Shown: positions 46,841 to 59,458 of the stretch, one piece after another | How positions within the stretch are numbered: position 1 is the stretch's first letter | How the letters are laid out: each line of letters starts with the position of its first letter | Source: Penelope pileata | Taxonomy: Eukaryota > Chordata > Aves > Galliformes > Cracidae | Reading direction: 5' to 3' | DNA: 64,000 nt | NCBI GenBank assembly: GCA_013396635.1 | Contig: WBMW01002279.1 | Coordinates: 1 to 64,000, forward strand | The notes under the pieces: model-generated | Seen by the model: only the letters and a program-made list of their open reading frames with translations | Told to the model about the DNA's origin: nothing | Databases searched by the model: none | Position numbers and translations under genes: made by a program

Positions 46841-49800
46841 TTTGAACTCTGACATTTAACATAGGATCAAAATGTAAGCAAATGAAAAACAAAAGACATC
46901 AAAACTCTATTTCCAACTGACTTCTGGTTTCAAACGTTGTTCAGTCCAAGTCAAGAAATTAGAGCTGGGAGGACTTTTCATAGGTCTCTGCAAAAGATCA
47001 GATTCTGCAGTCACCAGGACCACTGCAATTGCTCCAGCCTGCACCTGGCTGTATATAATTTACCAGGGAGAAAGAGCTGCAAAGTGCCTTTTTGCTTAGG
47101 TTAGGTAATATCTTTCTGGGGAAATATTGCCTTGTAAATTGTTACTTTGTCCTTAAACTGACCCCTGCAGAAAAACAGGAAACATACAAACCTTGATAAC
47201 CCTACATTCACCTCAGCTTTCTGTGAGTCTGTCAGCATGCCTCATTGCATGTGCATCTTTTATTTCTGCAGAAAGCATTTCATATTTCTCAGTCTCCGCA
47301 ACTTCACTCTTAAACAATGCAAAAATGTAAAGTTAAAAGCATGTAAGTTTAATCTAGAGATGTAAAATTTGACATCCTTGATTACTAAGCCAGAAAAAAT
47401 GTTACTAAATCAGGAAATTAAAACAGCAAAATGTGTTCCTTATTACCCTGTTGGCATCAAAGCGAGTATCATTTAAGGTCCTCGATATACGTACATAGGT
47501 GTCTTAAAAACAATGGAACTGTGCTGAACATTCTACTGTCTTCTGAAAACCAATGTTCAGAACAGGATCGAAAATTATTCCAGCAGTGTACATTTCTCCT
47601 TTCTCCCCACCATTAATACAGTTTCTCTGAACATTTTATGTCTTTGTTCAAAATGTTTTTCTCTGCCATTTTTGTTTTAACATAGACCAAATTGTAGTTG
47701 CAACAAACTGCAGTTTGTTATGTTTTCTAGTATTCACAGACACTGCTATACTTTTTTTTAAATAAAGATTTGCATATACTTTCCAGCTTAAATGCTTGTC
47801 AGCAACATTTTCATGATAGAATAAGTCATATATCATAAAGAGTAATTCCTGAATATATATTTCATAAAATTCAAAGCCTTTAAACTCATTTTTAACTTTT
47901 TATAGAGTTGTGACATAATGTTAACTAAACTGTCTGATCAGTGAAAACGTCTTTCAATCCACTTTCTCCAAAATTTTAGGAATTCATGGAAACAGTCCAA
48001 AAAGCAAAATTCAAAATCTTAATATACTGCTCTATCAGTAACAATAATATGAAAATTGTATGAAATGAGGAAGAGGCTGCATCACCCAGCTCATGAAATC
48101 CAAGTGGATACTACCATATATGGCAGAATTTTGCCTTTTCTGCTAGCTTCTAAAACTAAGCTTGGGAAAAACTGACAGCACTAGAGATGATAGCAGGCAA
48201 ACAGTATATATGGAGTTTTACTTAGAAGAGTGTATCCACTGAAGATCAGTGACCTTTAGAGATGATGGGCAAAGCCCTCTTAGATGCACAGAAGTGTTAG
48301 GAAGGTGATGAATATTCTGCTAAATGATCCAGAAGATAATTTAAAACTGTTGATTTATTATAGATTTACACAGTCCAGGCTCTTCACACAAATTTCCTAG
48401 CACATCATGTTTTGAAACAAAACACAAATGCAGAAGACGCAATATGTATAATGAGATTATACTTGAGCTAGTGCTGAAAATTCAGTATGCAATATTGGGC
48501 AAGTAAACATATGCCTTCACTGGGATACATACTGTTAATACAACTTCTCTAACACTGTGTGGTGGTGGGAGCACAGACATGAGAATAGTAAACATTACTA
48601 GAGCTGTTCACCTTGTAACCACCTGCATTACTAAACTATGCACTTAAGAAACTATGAGAGTCCATGCTTGAGACATGGTGTGAGACATTTTCCTGCCCTA
48701 ACACACCTGTCCTATGTGTTTTTAGACAAATTAAGGTATTTTACCTGATTCACAGCTGAAATGCTCAAGCTGCACTAGATGCTAGCGTTTAGATATGTTG
48801 ATCTCCACACCCCAAATCACTCACTTGTGCTTGGAATGAGCACCTGTCAGATAAGAAAAAGAAAAAATAAAAAAGATTTCTATTCCAAATATTGAGCCTT
48901 AAGAAAGGGGAAAAGACTTGTCTTTTAAAAACCAATCAACCAACCAAACCAAACCAAACCAAACTAAAACAAACAAAAACAAAAACAAACACAACAAAAC
49001 AAAATAAAAAAAAAAAACAACAAAATGATAGGAAGCAACCACTGAAGTTAGCCTCACAATTGTGCTCAAGAATATCCATGACACAAGTATTTCCATCAGA
49101 ATGCAGATCTTGCAAAAACATGTTATTTTAGATAAGAATTCCATTCTGTAGGAACACATTGACCTCCTGAAGATCCAGCCATGTCATCTTCTAGATGAAA
49201 GATTGCCAACTTGCACACGATGACCCTGGTCCATGAAGGTGTGATTTGAAACAATAGGGACCATGGTGTAAGGAAAGTGCTTGGATTACACTTGAAACAT
49301 TTTTTTAGAAGCATAAGAAATATATCAGTTTGTAACAAAGTATAATAATTCTAGTTTTTAGAATGAGCTGACTATATTTAAATCTTAAATGTCTTTTCTT
49401 GATATTAGTCATTCAATCAAAACTGATTGATTTTAAAAAGTGTGGCTGCGTAAGAAGCTATAGGCAGATTGCTACAGCAATCATAATTAAAATCTCAATA
49501 CAGAGAATAATTCAGCTACTGAATTTTAACTTCTCAGTAGAACTACAGCAGGAAAAGCGAAATAAATCCTCTCTAGTGTATGAGTATACTCTCAAGCCAG
49601 CTGAATAGAAAAGGTCATTCAACAGTGTCCCTGCTGCCAGTCACTATTAAAAATAATAATAATATTAAAAAAAAATAAAGAGGAGAAATACTGTGAAAAG
49701 AATTCTCAGAGGATGAACTTCTATCATGAAAACAAGAATAAATTGAAGTCAACAGTTTATTAATGGCAACTTGATAACCTTGTATAAATATATAAATGAT

Positions 49801-52800
49801 GTTAAAAGTAAAAAATGTAGCCAGGGAAAGCAGCCAGATTCCTAAGGGAGCAGACTGAATTCTCACTGGCTATAGTTAGACACTCACCTTTCTCATCCTG
49901 ATAAGTGATTAAGATGCTATTCCATTAAATCCCCGTGACAGCTACTCTTCGTTTGGATCAACGTAGATGAATAAATGAACGTGGACTGTTCCTTTAGTTC
50001 CTTTTTGTATTTACTGACTATGTGAAGCAGGTTGGCAGATCTTGTGCAATAAGTGTTAATTAAGGCTTCTGACATATTTTTTCTCTTCCTTTTTTCTATT
50101 TTTTTTCCCTACAGTAGCATTTTGGAATTCTTTATATTCTTTATCAATCAAATGCTACAAAGAAGTTCATATGCAATATTTGTACTGTAATTTTGCAGTA
50201 TTCAAACTGCAATATCAAGTTATTGGAGGATTTGGGTATAAGTATGTTGCAAAAAGGCATGTTCTTAAATGGGACCAACAGGGATAGCTTGTAAATCTTT
50301 CTTTTTCTTTTTTTTTTTTCCTTTCTCATAATTCCATCCTGAGATAAAACACAGGCCATATGTACAGTTTTTAATAACTACAGTCAGAATCTTGGTACTG
50401 ACTACAGTCTGAAAGCAGAAGCTTTCATCTAAATCATAGAAGATACTTTTCCATGTCTCTGTGCTAGTGAATGTTTATTTGTACAAAAGGTATAGGTCCA
50501 ACATGACAGATGCTCGCATCACAATGGCTCGGGGGTTAAAGTCACCTGCTGCTGAGAGGAAAAACTTGAACTTCTTTCACTTACATTTCTACAGATTATC
50601 TTCATCACACTCTAGTGTTTCTCTTTGCTTGCTGCCCATGACTCACACCCACTAACCAGCTGGCTTAGGAAAAACAATTCTCCACAAAAATTTCAGCAGA
50701 ACTGGTATGCTCATGTTAAAAAAAAATACAGTTAAGATGAACTTGCATCCATAAAGAGAAAAAACACAGTCATTTGGAGAAATATACCACATTTACATAA
50801 CATTTCTTAAGGGTTGTCATAACCCTAACTTATGTCCTTAAGTCCTAAGTACACATACAGAATATTATATCTTACTCATTTTCTGACACTAAAATAATTT
50901 CTGGATTTACTAAGCCTGTCAGTGGCTTTAAGCAGGCGGCAGCTTTTTGTCATTCATTGAATGTGAAATAAATGATTTGGAACTTCATTTTCTTTCATCA
51001 GAGCTGAGAGCCAGACTCACCTAGCCAAGGACTGCATGAGGGTTGCGTCTACACAGACAGCTCAGAAATTGTCACCATCATAACAAAAGATTTGACGGCA
51101 CCGTGTCCAACTGACAGCAGAGAACAGAATGCATTTTCAAGCATGTGTAGCTTTCATTAAAAAACAAAAAAAAAACAAACAACTCTATTGGATCTTGCAA
51201 AGGTAGCTGAAGGGATTATTTTCCTGCAACTGTTTTCCCTGCCCACCTTCTGCTTCACATTTCTATCTAACTTATTAGTGCAAACAGCTGATAAGGACAG
51301 TTTGGTGGTGGGATAGGGTCATGTAAATGGAATGAATGAGAATCAGGGAGCTTTATTTTTCTTTGCTGGCTATGAAAAAGCTATTGATGCTGCTTTTACA
51401 CTAGTTGCTATAGAAGTATGCAGTGGAGAGGGAGAGTCTAAAGCCATCTGGAAAGAATCAGAAGAGTTGAAGTTTCAGATCTGCCAATCACTGTGTGCCA
51501 GCACTTCCTAGTGCTGTTATAAATTCAGTTGTAAGAAATTAAATTTTGTCAGAATTTGGATACAAGCCTGACAGAGATGGAGTTATTAACTGCAAAAAGG
51601 CAATCAGAAGAGTCTCTGAAGTATTTTGTTGATAAAACAGGTTGAATGACTGTGGAGTAGCAAGCATAATTGCTGCCACAATATCAGAATATCCCCTATT
51701 TTGTCTCTGTGTTCGTGTTCCTGTGCAGTTGCCATAATAATGCTGTTGTATTCCAGTATATGTTTAACTGATTTCTACTAGAGTCAGGAAGGGAAAACAC
51801 TGCTGGAAAAATTGCAAAAAAAAAAAAGAAAATCTGACACTAATTGATAGTTCTGATATAAATGCTTAATGCTGCTTCAGATTTTAGGCTTAATAAAAAC
51901 TTACTTGTGACTAGAGTGTAAACATTTTCTTGTTGGATAAAATATTTAGATTACGTTCACTTATATATGGTTTTAAATACAACTAGTAGAAAAATCTTTC
52001 TCTTTCAGATTCTTAGAAAATTTCTAGAAAATGACTTTTATGTCTGCCTGTTGTAGGAAAAAAGGGTGATCACTGAGTTCGTAGTGAATCCCCTTAGAGG
52101 CTTAAGCCTTTTTGTTTTAGTCAATTTTGCGAGGAAGTAGATATTATATGCATAAACCAAGAGAACTTTGTTTTTCTAGATGCCAACTTTGAACTCTGTT
52201 GAAGTTAGCCTTTTGTCATACATTTCAGAGCAATCCATGCTTCTGGAACTGCAATCAGACTGAACCAAGCGTTGAAGCAAAAAGGCGTTTTTGTAGTACA
52301 CATTCATGATAATGCAGCAGAATAGGGAAGAAAGCTTACATCTAAGGCTTTCAGCTCTTATTGAATTGTGCTTCTCTGAATTTAAATCCCTAGGTGTTTC
52401 CTTAAACATAGAAATCTGGAATGGTATGAATAATGTTTCAGCTACTAAAGTCTCTCACCTTTTCTTGAAGGCCGAGAAGCTTTGAATAAATGCCTGATAG
52501 AACCAATGGAGAGTTACTGAGTTGCCAAATACATTTCTCCTTACATTTTGGAGCTGTGTTTTCACGATACACTTACATACAAGATCTCTATTGCTGTTGA
52601 GCTTAAGATAAAGTTTTCCAAATAATGCATATTTATACAAAGCTACTTTCTCTCTCAATTTATATCACTGTGTTTGCATATATTTCTACAAAATTCACAC
52701 ATTAAACTACTTGAAAATATTGATTGAAGAGATTAGCCCTCTAAATAGATAGTGGATTGTCTATTTAATACTTAAGCTTAGTACTTTGAAGAATGAAAAA

Positions 52801-52929
52801 TATTAAAAACAGATATTTTGAAAAGGATAAAGAAGACTAAAGTATAATTTATAGGTACTTTTATACTAAAAAAATAAGACACTGAAAAACTATAACACAC
52901 ATTTAAATTAAACTGCACTTGTAATACAT
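46841..52929. other. AT-rich unique DNA, no supported gene
   Basis: No transposon family is recognised. It contains the AAACC/AAAAC tract at 48929-49026 and small A/T-rich tracts. Open frames are short and low in complexity. A small exon-like piece on the minus strand at about 52459-52493 reads AFIQSFSAFKK between good splice-like sites, but at 35 bp it is well within chance. Confidence 0.5.
48929..49026. repeat. AAACC/AAAAC-rich tract
   Basis: Runs of CCAAC, AAACC, then AAAAC and AAC units end in poly(A). It produces an artificial Lys/Gln/Thr/Asn-rich peptide on plus and a Phe/Val/Leu-rich one on minus. Confidence 0.88.
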
Positions 52930-53952
52930 ATTCTCCATCATCTTTGACAGGTCTTGGAGAACGGGAGAAGTGCCTGAAGACTGGAGGATAGCCAATGTCA
53001 CTCCGGTCTTCAAGAAGGGCAAGAAGGAGGATCCAGGAAACTACAGGCCAGTCAGCCTCACCTCTGTCCCTGGAAAGGTGATGGAACAGCTTGTTCTGGA
53101 TGCCATCTCCAAACAATTGGAAGGGAAAAAGGTTATCAGGAGTAGTCAGCATGGATTCACCAAGGGGAAATTGTGCTTGACCAACCTGGTAGCCTTCTAT
53201 GATAACATCACTGGCTGGGTAGATGGGGGGAGAGCAGTGGATGTCATCTACCTTGATTTCAGCAAGGCTTTTGACACTGTCTCCCATGACATCCTGATAG
53301 CAAAGATGAAAAAATGCGGGATAGATGAGTGGACGGTGAGGTGGGTTGAGAACTGGCTGACTGGTCGAGCTCAGAGGGNNNNNNNNNNNNNNNNNNNNNN
53401 NNNNNNNNNNNNNNNNNNNNNNNNNNNNNNNNNNNNNNNNNNNNNNNTATCCAGTTCTGGGCTCCCCTGTATAAGAAAGACAGGGACCTCCTGGAAAGAG
53501 TCCAGCGGAGGGCCACAAAGATGATAAAGGGCCTGGAGCATCTCCCTTATGAGGAGGGGCTCAGTAATCTGGGTCTGTTCAGCCTGGAGAAAAGAAGGCT
53601 GAGAGGGGACCTGATCCATGTTTATAAGTATCTTAGGTGTGGGAGGCTAACGGAGGTGGGGAATCTCTTTTCAGTGGTCAGTGGGGACAGGACAAGGGGC
53701 AATGGCCTTAAGCTGGAGCACAGGAAGTTCTACACAAATATGTATAAAAACTTCTTCACGGTGCGGGTGACGGAGCACTGGAACAGGCTGCCCAGGGAGG
53801 TTGTGGAGTCTCCTTTCCTGGAGATCTTCAAGACCCGCCTGGACGCCTACCTGTGCAACCTGCTGTAGGGAACCTGCTCTGGCAGGGGGGTTGGACTCAA
53901 TGATCTCTCGAGGTCCCTTCCATCCCCTGCAATTCTGTGATTCTGTGATTCT
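52930..53952 (+). mobile_element. Young CR1 LINE interrupted by an assembly gap
   Basis: Plus-strand CR1, 5'-truncated in the RT ORF. The left part (52940-53378) is open without stops: SWRTGEVPEDWRIANVTPVF, then PGNYRPVSLTSVPGKVMEQL, and RT motif A DVIYLDFSKAFDTVSH from 53240. The right part (53449-53868) is open to the natural stop, with VQRRATKM, RTRGNGLKLEHRKF and EHWNRLPREV. The 3' region has TTGGACTCAATGATCTCTCG and two to three ATTCTGTG octamers ending near 53952. Everything between, including catalytic motifs B and C, is lost in the 69 Ns. Intact frames show this is the youngest long copy here, closely related to the nested copy at 2929-3341. Confidence 0.95.
53379..53447. other. Assembly gap, 69 N
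   Basis: Sixty-nine Ns lie inside the CR1. The decayed copy at 26.2 kb has about 520 bases between the same two alignment points (26361-26880), so the true missing sequence is probably near half a kilobase. The reading frames on the two sides are not in register across the 69 Ns, as expected if the gap length is only an estimate. Confidence 0.97.
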
Positions 53953-54224
53953 ACTCACTCTGAGACAAGACTCATGAGTTTCCTCCAATCAGAGGAAATT
54001 CTTTTACTTTCATTATTAATAAGTGATGCAGATCTATAAATTTAATTCATCAGTTTTATTTAAAAAAAGGACTCTAATGTAACATTAAATATCTATTTTT
54101 CATTTATTCAATGTCAATTATTACATATATATTTAATTATATCAAGGCATGTAAATTATTAATAGTTTGAAAATACTTGATTTTGTTACTAAAAAAGCCC
54201 ACATTTCCTTTTTTTTTTTTTTTT

Positions 54225-54290
54225 TTTCTTTTTAAGTATGATATACCTTTGTTTTTTNTTTCCTCTTAAGTATGAAATGCCTTGGTTCTT
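54225..54290. repeat. Imperfect 32-bp direct repeat around a single N
   Basis: Positions 54225-54256 and 54259-54290 match at 26 of 32 bases (shared core TTAAGTATGA), with the N at 54258 between them. The preceding 19-T run is a likely cause of an assembly or read problem. Confidence 0.7.
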
Positions 54291-55017
54291 TATGTCTCCT
54301 GAGTCCTGAGTCTTCCAAAGCACAGCTTAGACTGAGGCTATATGACTTCTTTTTTGATCATGAATACAAATATCTCTGGCTCTTTAGACTATTTAATTAT
54401 TTCACATTGCATGTTACAACTTTAAGCCCCTGAACTGCCATAGCGCTTATTGTTAATATCATAAACAACACAGAACATGCACTTCACTCATGTACTTGTC
54501 ATAAAGGAAGTCTGCTGTGATTTTTTTCCCCAAGTTACTGCAGGCAGTACCAATTTCGTTTCCCTAGAAAAAAGGATTAGAAATCAGAGCTCATTTCTAT
54601 AAATATACTTTCCTTAGGTTCCAAAGACATTTAAATCTGTTTGTTGAAGTCATCAAAATTCCAGTCTTGTAATATTACCAGCAATGAACCAATAGAATAA
54701 TTATTGAAAATATACACTATGAGTGTAATTTACACATTTTTTGTTAATTTCATCCAGTATCCATTCCATAAAGTTACTGCGTAATGCTCTTAAATATGAA
54801 TACAGTCAGAAAAAGAGTTAAAACACAAGAATGACTTGTATCCTTTGTGATTTATTTGCATTGAAACTTTTACATTTATTTTATTATTAAACTTTGTTTC
54901 CATCAGGCATGCACTCATGCTACATGTCAATCAAAATATTTGTTTTCCAAACGTAATCTCCTTTAAAAGGGAACACACTGTCAGATAGAGTACATCAGCT
55001 AGACTGACTGTACTTAC

Positions 55018-55118
55018 CCTGGCTAGTGTTGTGAAGCAGCAGGCAGAGCTGGGAGCATCTCTCCCAGCTGAGTTTAGTGGAGCTGACTGGCTGAGGATCC
55101 AGGATTTGCATTCTCTAC
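55018..55118 (-). other. Candidate internal coding exon (unidentified, low confidence)
   Basis: On the minus strand the acceptor TCCATTTTTCACAG (AG at 55120-55119) and the donor CCAGG|GTAAGTAC (exon ending at 55018) bound 101 bp. One frame is open: two bases, then 33 codons with RECKSWILSQSAPLNSAGRD followed by a Ser/Ala/Cys-rich part ending TTLAR, ending in phase 0. The segment is GC-richer than its surroundings. It also contains a perfect 9-bp inverted repeat (55047-55055 with 55061-55069, loop 5). No family is recognised. It could instead be a non-coding RNA exon or a decoy. Confidence 0.22.
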
Positions 55119-55869
55119 CTGTGAAAAATGGACCTTAATGAATATCATTTAGCCTATTTCAAGCCTGGAATATAGAACTCTCTTCAGATTTAATTACTGG
55201 GTTGTGCGGTTCATTGTGATAGGTTTTATTGCTTTATTTGTGTGATTTCCATGTGCGCTAGCTTTCTTATCTTTATCTTAAAGTGCTTACAATATTAAAA
55301 CTAAATATTATTTTATTTTTTCCTGAAATTTCTGGCTATTAATTGGAGTCCAGCCTCAAGTTCTCACAATAAAGCAAGTACCCTAAAAGCCTCCCAAAAG
55401 CAAACAAAATTAATCAAGAAAATCAGATGGCCTGTCAATTTCCATCGTTTATGTATTGGTAGATATTATAGCATGCCATATATTTTTTTAATTTCATGGA
55501 TCTTACTTTCCTCTTGAGTTAATCTGGAACTGAAGAAAATAACTTCAGTGGACATTTGCTGTAATTTGTTTCCTGTAGAATGGTCTTGAAGGCATTTTCC
55601 AGCAATGTTTCACAGTCAGAGGATTTGTTTTGACTTTCTAGTTTTCGACTTAATAAATGGAGAAAGTTGTGATCTGGAAAGCATAACTAATGTAGATATC
55701 ATAAGGGAGGTCAGAAGTTACCTATTTGAACTTTCTAGAGAAAATAGTGGATATTGTTAAATAAAGGTAAATTCCTCAGCCTAAGTTATTGTAAAAAGCT
55801 GAGATTCTGGCCAGAAACAGCTGATCTTACAGCAATGCAAGAACAGGCTTAGTGCCCTTAAGAATTCAC

Positions 55870-56086
55870 TGAATCCCAGAATGGTTGAGGTTGGAAGAGA
55901 CCTTTGGGTCCATCTGGTCCAATCCTTGCTCGAGCATGGACATGAAAGCAGGTTACCTAGGACCATGTCCAGGCAGACTTCAAAGATCTCCATGGAGGGA
56001 GACTCCAATGCACTCTGGTAGTGCTCTGTCACCTGCACAGTGAAGTGCTTCCTGATGATTATACAGGACCTCTTTTGTCCCACACG
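55870..56086 (-). mobile_element. CR1 LINE 3' tail fragment
   Basis: The minus-strand CR1 tail begins with TGAATCCCAGAATGGTTGAG, then GTTGGAAGAGACCTTTGGGT and the degraded C-terminal RT codons (MEIFEVCLDMVLGNLL read on minus). A deletion has removed part of the RLPREV block. It is old and short. Confidence 0.88.
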
Positions 56087-59000
56087 TTTTAATTTCTCTT
56101 GTGCTTTAGTTCTTAAAGTACATCATGCCTGCATGAATGATGCAGTGACACAAGGTTCTCAGAGCTTGAAGGTGCAATACACGGCAAATAGCATTCATAT
56201 GATGTTATAGTAAACCATACATTTCATTGAGTAACTGTCACTATCTCTTTGTATAATTTTGTACAGAATATGTGTGTGACAGGGATCAAATAAAATACCT
56301 TCTGCATTTCTTTATCTCATTACAATCAAAACTTTCAGCTAATCACTCTATACCACTATCAAAATTAGGAGTCAAGCTATCTGTAAAACTTATTTGGCAA
56401 TTATTTTTCTTTGGAACCACAAGAGTCCCTGCTTATTAAAATCCTTTTGACAAGAATGATATATTTATAATATATATTTTAGATGTAAACCTCATAATTG
56501 TCCATTTAAACTTGTTGATCATATAAGGATTTACTGATCTATAACATTATTTTTAGGCCATTTAGAAATTAAGTACCTTGTTTGAAATGAACCTTTCAGG
56601 ATTCATGTTCATGACATGCAAACAGAAGGTCCTGAATGTACTAAATGGGAATTCACTTGGGAGGATTCTCCTCCCCTAACTTTGACTACCTAAAACCCAG
56701 TCATTTCTTTTACATGACATCTGGATTGTCTCCATGTTCAGTGGATGAATTTTTCCTGTTCTAATGAGATATTTGTATTTCCTTATTGATTATGAGAAAA
56801 GCTTCAATAGCTAGCTTTGATGGCTGAAAATAGGCCCTATGGAACCATGTAATTATTATTATTATTCTATTGTAATGCAATAATTAATTTCATAAGGATT
56901 TCATCAGAATACAGGACAGATATGAACTAATTTTGAAAAGAGCTTTTGAAAGTATGCAAAGAAGGGAGTGAATAAGAAATTATTTGCAACAAATTCTGGG
57001 ATTACTGCTTCATGAATCTTGACATATAATAGAGCTAGTTACACTTAGTTCTCTTGACCATTTTTACTTTGAAATAAAAAAGAGAAAGGAGAAACCATAT
57101 GGTGCTGCCATCTCAGACATCTACTATACATCAGAGTCCAAAACTCTCCAACACTGTAGTGCATACAGTTTCCGATCTTGCAAGTGGACTAATTTAATCA
57201 TGCATTCCCAAGGGAAGTTTCCACTGGCAAATACAAATTGCCAGTTCCTAGTTTTGGGTGACAAAATAAGAGTCCTTTTTGTCCTAATCCTCTACATCAG
57301 AGCATTAGCTGAAGTTTAAGGATTTCTCATGCCAACTGACATAGTCAGCAGAGAAAATACTGAAGACAGTGACTGAATGGCATTGTAAGAATAAATGAGA
57401 GTTTGGAGAGTGAGTGAATGAGGGAGGATAGTGAAACTCATTCATTCTTTGCTACCATTACCCCAACAATATCAATCCCTCCTACAAAAAGCATGATGTT
57501 TTTATGTAGATGTTAGTTGTCAGATTTGAGATGTCCCAGAACAGGCATTGGAAATACACATATGCTATATTTTTTGGAAAAGTTAGAGATGAAAATCAAA
57601 CTAAAAATAGTTAAATTTCCTCTTTTAGTGAAACCTGAACTCAGTATTATGGAACAAGGGGTACTTCTCTAAATCTACTTATAAACTCCTGGAAATAAAC
57701 AAACAAAAAGATTTAAAAGATTTAACAGCGGCTCACAAGTTAGCCACAAACAACTTTTAGAATGGAGAGTACTACATGGTGTACAAGAACCATTTCCTAT
57801 CGATTGTTCTATGTTATATGATTATTAGCATATCCTTCTCTCTGATCATTCAAACTGGTACTAACAAGACAGTTCATTTTGAGTTTTCTGTTAGTGTACT
57901 TCTAGACTTTTCTAGACTGTTCTGTTCATTATTTTGAAAATATTGATCAAGCAGCCTTGTAATATTTCAGTTAGACTGGATTCCCCAGTATATCCTGCAT
58001 CCAAATCAGAAAATAGTACCAGAAAAAAAATCAACAAATGTTTCAGAAGACAGGAAAAAAACGCAAGAGCTTTGAATTTTACAATTGAAACTAAATCTCA
58101 CAAGAATTTAAAGATGATATTTTAAAAGTCTTGTCTGGTTATTCATTGACACTATAGCATACCGATGTTAGGTGCTTTCCAGTCTCCTTAGGGAGGGAAA
58201 AAAGAAATGTAGTCATCTAATACTCCTTCATACACAGAGGAAAAAGACCATATGGTCTGGAAGGATTAATGAAAGTGTTATCATTCAACACAGATATCCT
58301 CAAGCAAACTTCAAAGCAATAAATTATTGAATATAAAAATATAGCACCTGCTGCAGCAAAGCTAATGGTGCAAATCTTTTGAAAACAAGAACTAGCCTTG
58401 GGTGTAATCCATTAATATATTCTGCATCTAGAATTTTTAGTTTAGTTCTTCAGAAGTTACAGATTGGGCAGCAAACGCATTGATTAGAAGGTAGAGTGCT
58501 TTTACTCATATAAGGCATAGGCCTGACTGTGCCTCTGTAATGTTGCCAGTCCTCTATTTATCTTTGTTCTGGCTGTGTGGCTCTAAATCAAGATAAAAAG
58601 CAACTCAACATGAAGGAAAATAAGAAGAACGTCATTTAATCACCCTGTTAGCTTAAAATGATTATTGATTCCTGGAGGTGATGTCTAATTTTGCCAGAAA
58701 ATCCATTTCAGTAATGATTACTGCCCTCTGTTTTATCTATTATTCTGGAGGTTATTAAAAGTGAGAGTCACCAGGGAAGTATATAGCTTTAGACCACTAA
58801 TACCATTTTTAGCATGTTTTTAACAGAACCGAGTTTCAAATTTTGGCCTTTAACCTACAAGTGAAGCAAGAGTAGACAGTTAGGAAAGTGCATTTCACTG
58901 TGGGTCTAACTATTATATATACTACACTGGGATGTGGTCAATACTGCATGATAGATAAATATCAACTGGGACAAGGGTGTATTGAGCTCTTCATCAGTCT

Positions 59001-59100
59001 GAATTACCAAGTGCACATGACTCTAGCAGTAACATACTTAGAAAACTTGCAGTACCTTTTTGAAATAATTATTCCATTTGTGGTTGCACTTTCCCAAATA
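56087..59100. other. AT-rich unique DNA, no gene seen
   Basis: No repeat family or gene is recognised. A short (ATT)n tract lies at about 56851-56866. Open frames at 57934-58125 and 58888-59124 (+) are short and have no recognisable domain or splice context. Confidence 0.55.
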
Positions 59101-59458
59101 ATCACAGAATCCCAGAATGGTTGAGTTTGGAAGGGAACTCTGGGTCCATTTGGTCCAATCCCTGCTCAAGCACGGACAACCAAGGTAGGATGTCCAGCTC
59201 CACATCCACGTGGCTTTTGAAGATCTCCAAGGAAGAGACGCCACAGCTTCTCCGGGCAACCTGTGCCAGTGCTCTGTCACCCTCACAGTAAATAAGTCTT
59301 TCCTTATGTTCAGACAGAAATTCCTGTGTTCCAGTTTGTGCCCGCTGCCTTTTGTCCTATTGCTGGGCACCACTGAGAAGAATCTGGCTCCACCCTCTTG
59401 ACACCCTCAGTTCAGATATTTATTTACATTGATCAGATCCCCATCCTGAGCCTTCAGA
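59101..59458 (-). mobile_element. CR1 LINE 3' tail fragment
   Basis: Minus-strand CR1, starting ATCACAGAATCCCAGAATGG (tail) and GTTTGGAAGGGAACTCTGGG. The C-terminal RT tail read on minus includes NRTKGSGHKLEHRNF and VRVTEHWHRLPGEAV before a frameshift. It resembles the 55.9 kb copy more than the 2.9 and 53 kb copies. Confidence 0.9.

Larger units (their letters stand above)
53953..55869. other. AT-rich unique DNA with one ambiguous base
   Basis: No gene is supported. It contains poly(T) at 54209-54227 and an N at 54258 flanked by an imperfect 32-bp direct repeat. An exon-like, GC-richer segment at 55018-55118 (-) is listed separately. Confidence 0.5.

Noticed and set aside
48825..48843. 19-bp exon-like segment on minus, with a long T-rich acceptor and GTGAGT donor
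   Set aside because: Too short to support. The acceptor tract is a simple A/T-rich repeat.
48892..49159. Lys/Gln/Thr-rich (+) and Phe/Val/Leu-rich (-) open frames
   Set aside because: They are translations of the AAACC/AAAAC simple repeat.
53521..53868. 115-residue well-conserved open frame as a host gene
   Set aside because: It is the C-terminal tail of the CR1 reverse-transcriptase ORF; the same motifs recur at 3014-3226, 59101-59373 and 60301-60609 (minus).
53671..53988. 105-residue minus-strand open frame, with a similar plus-strand frame at 2894-3211
   Set aside because: These are antisense readings of the CR1 tail and have no independent support.
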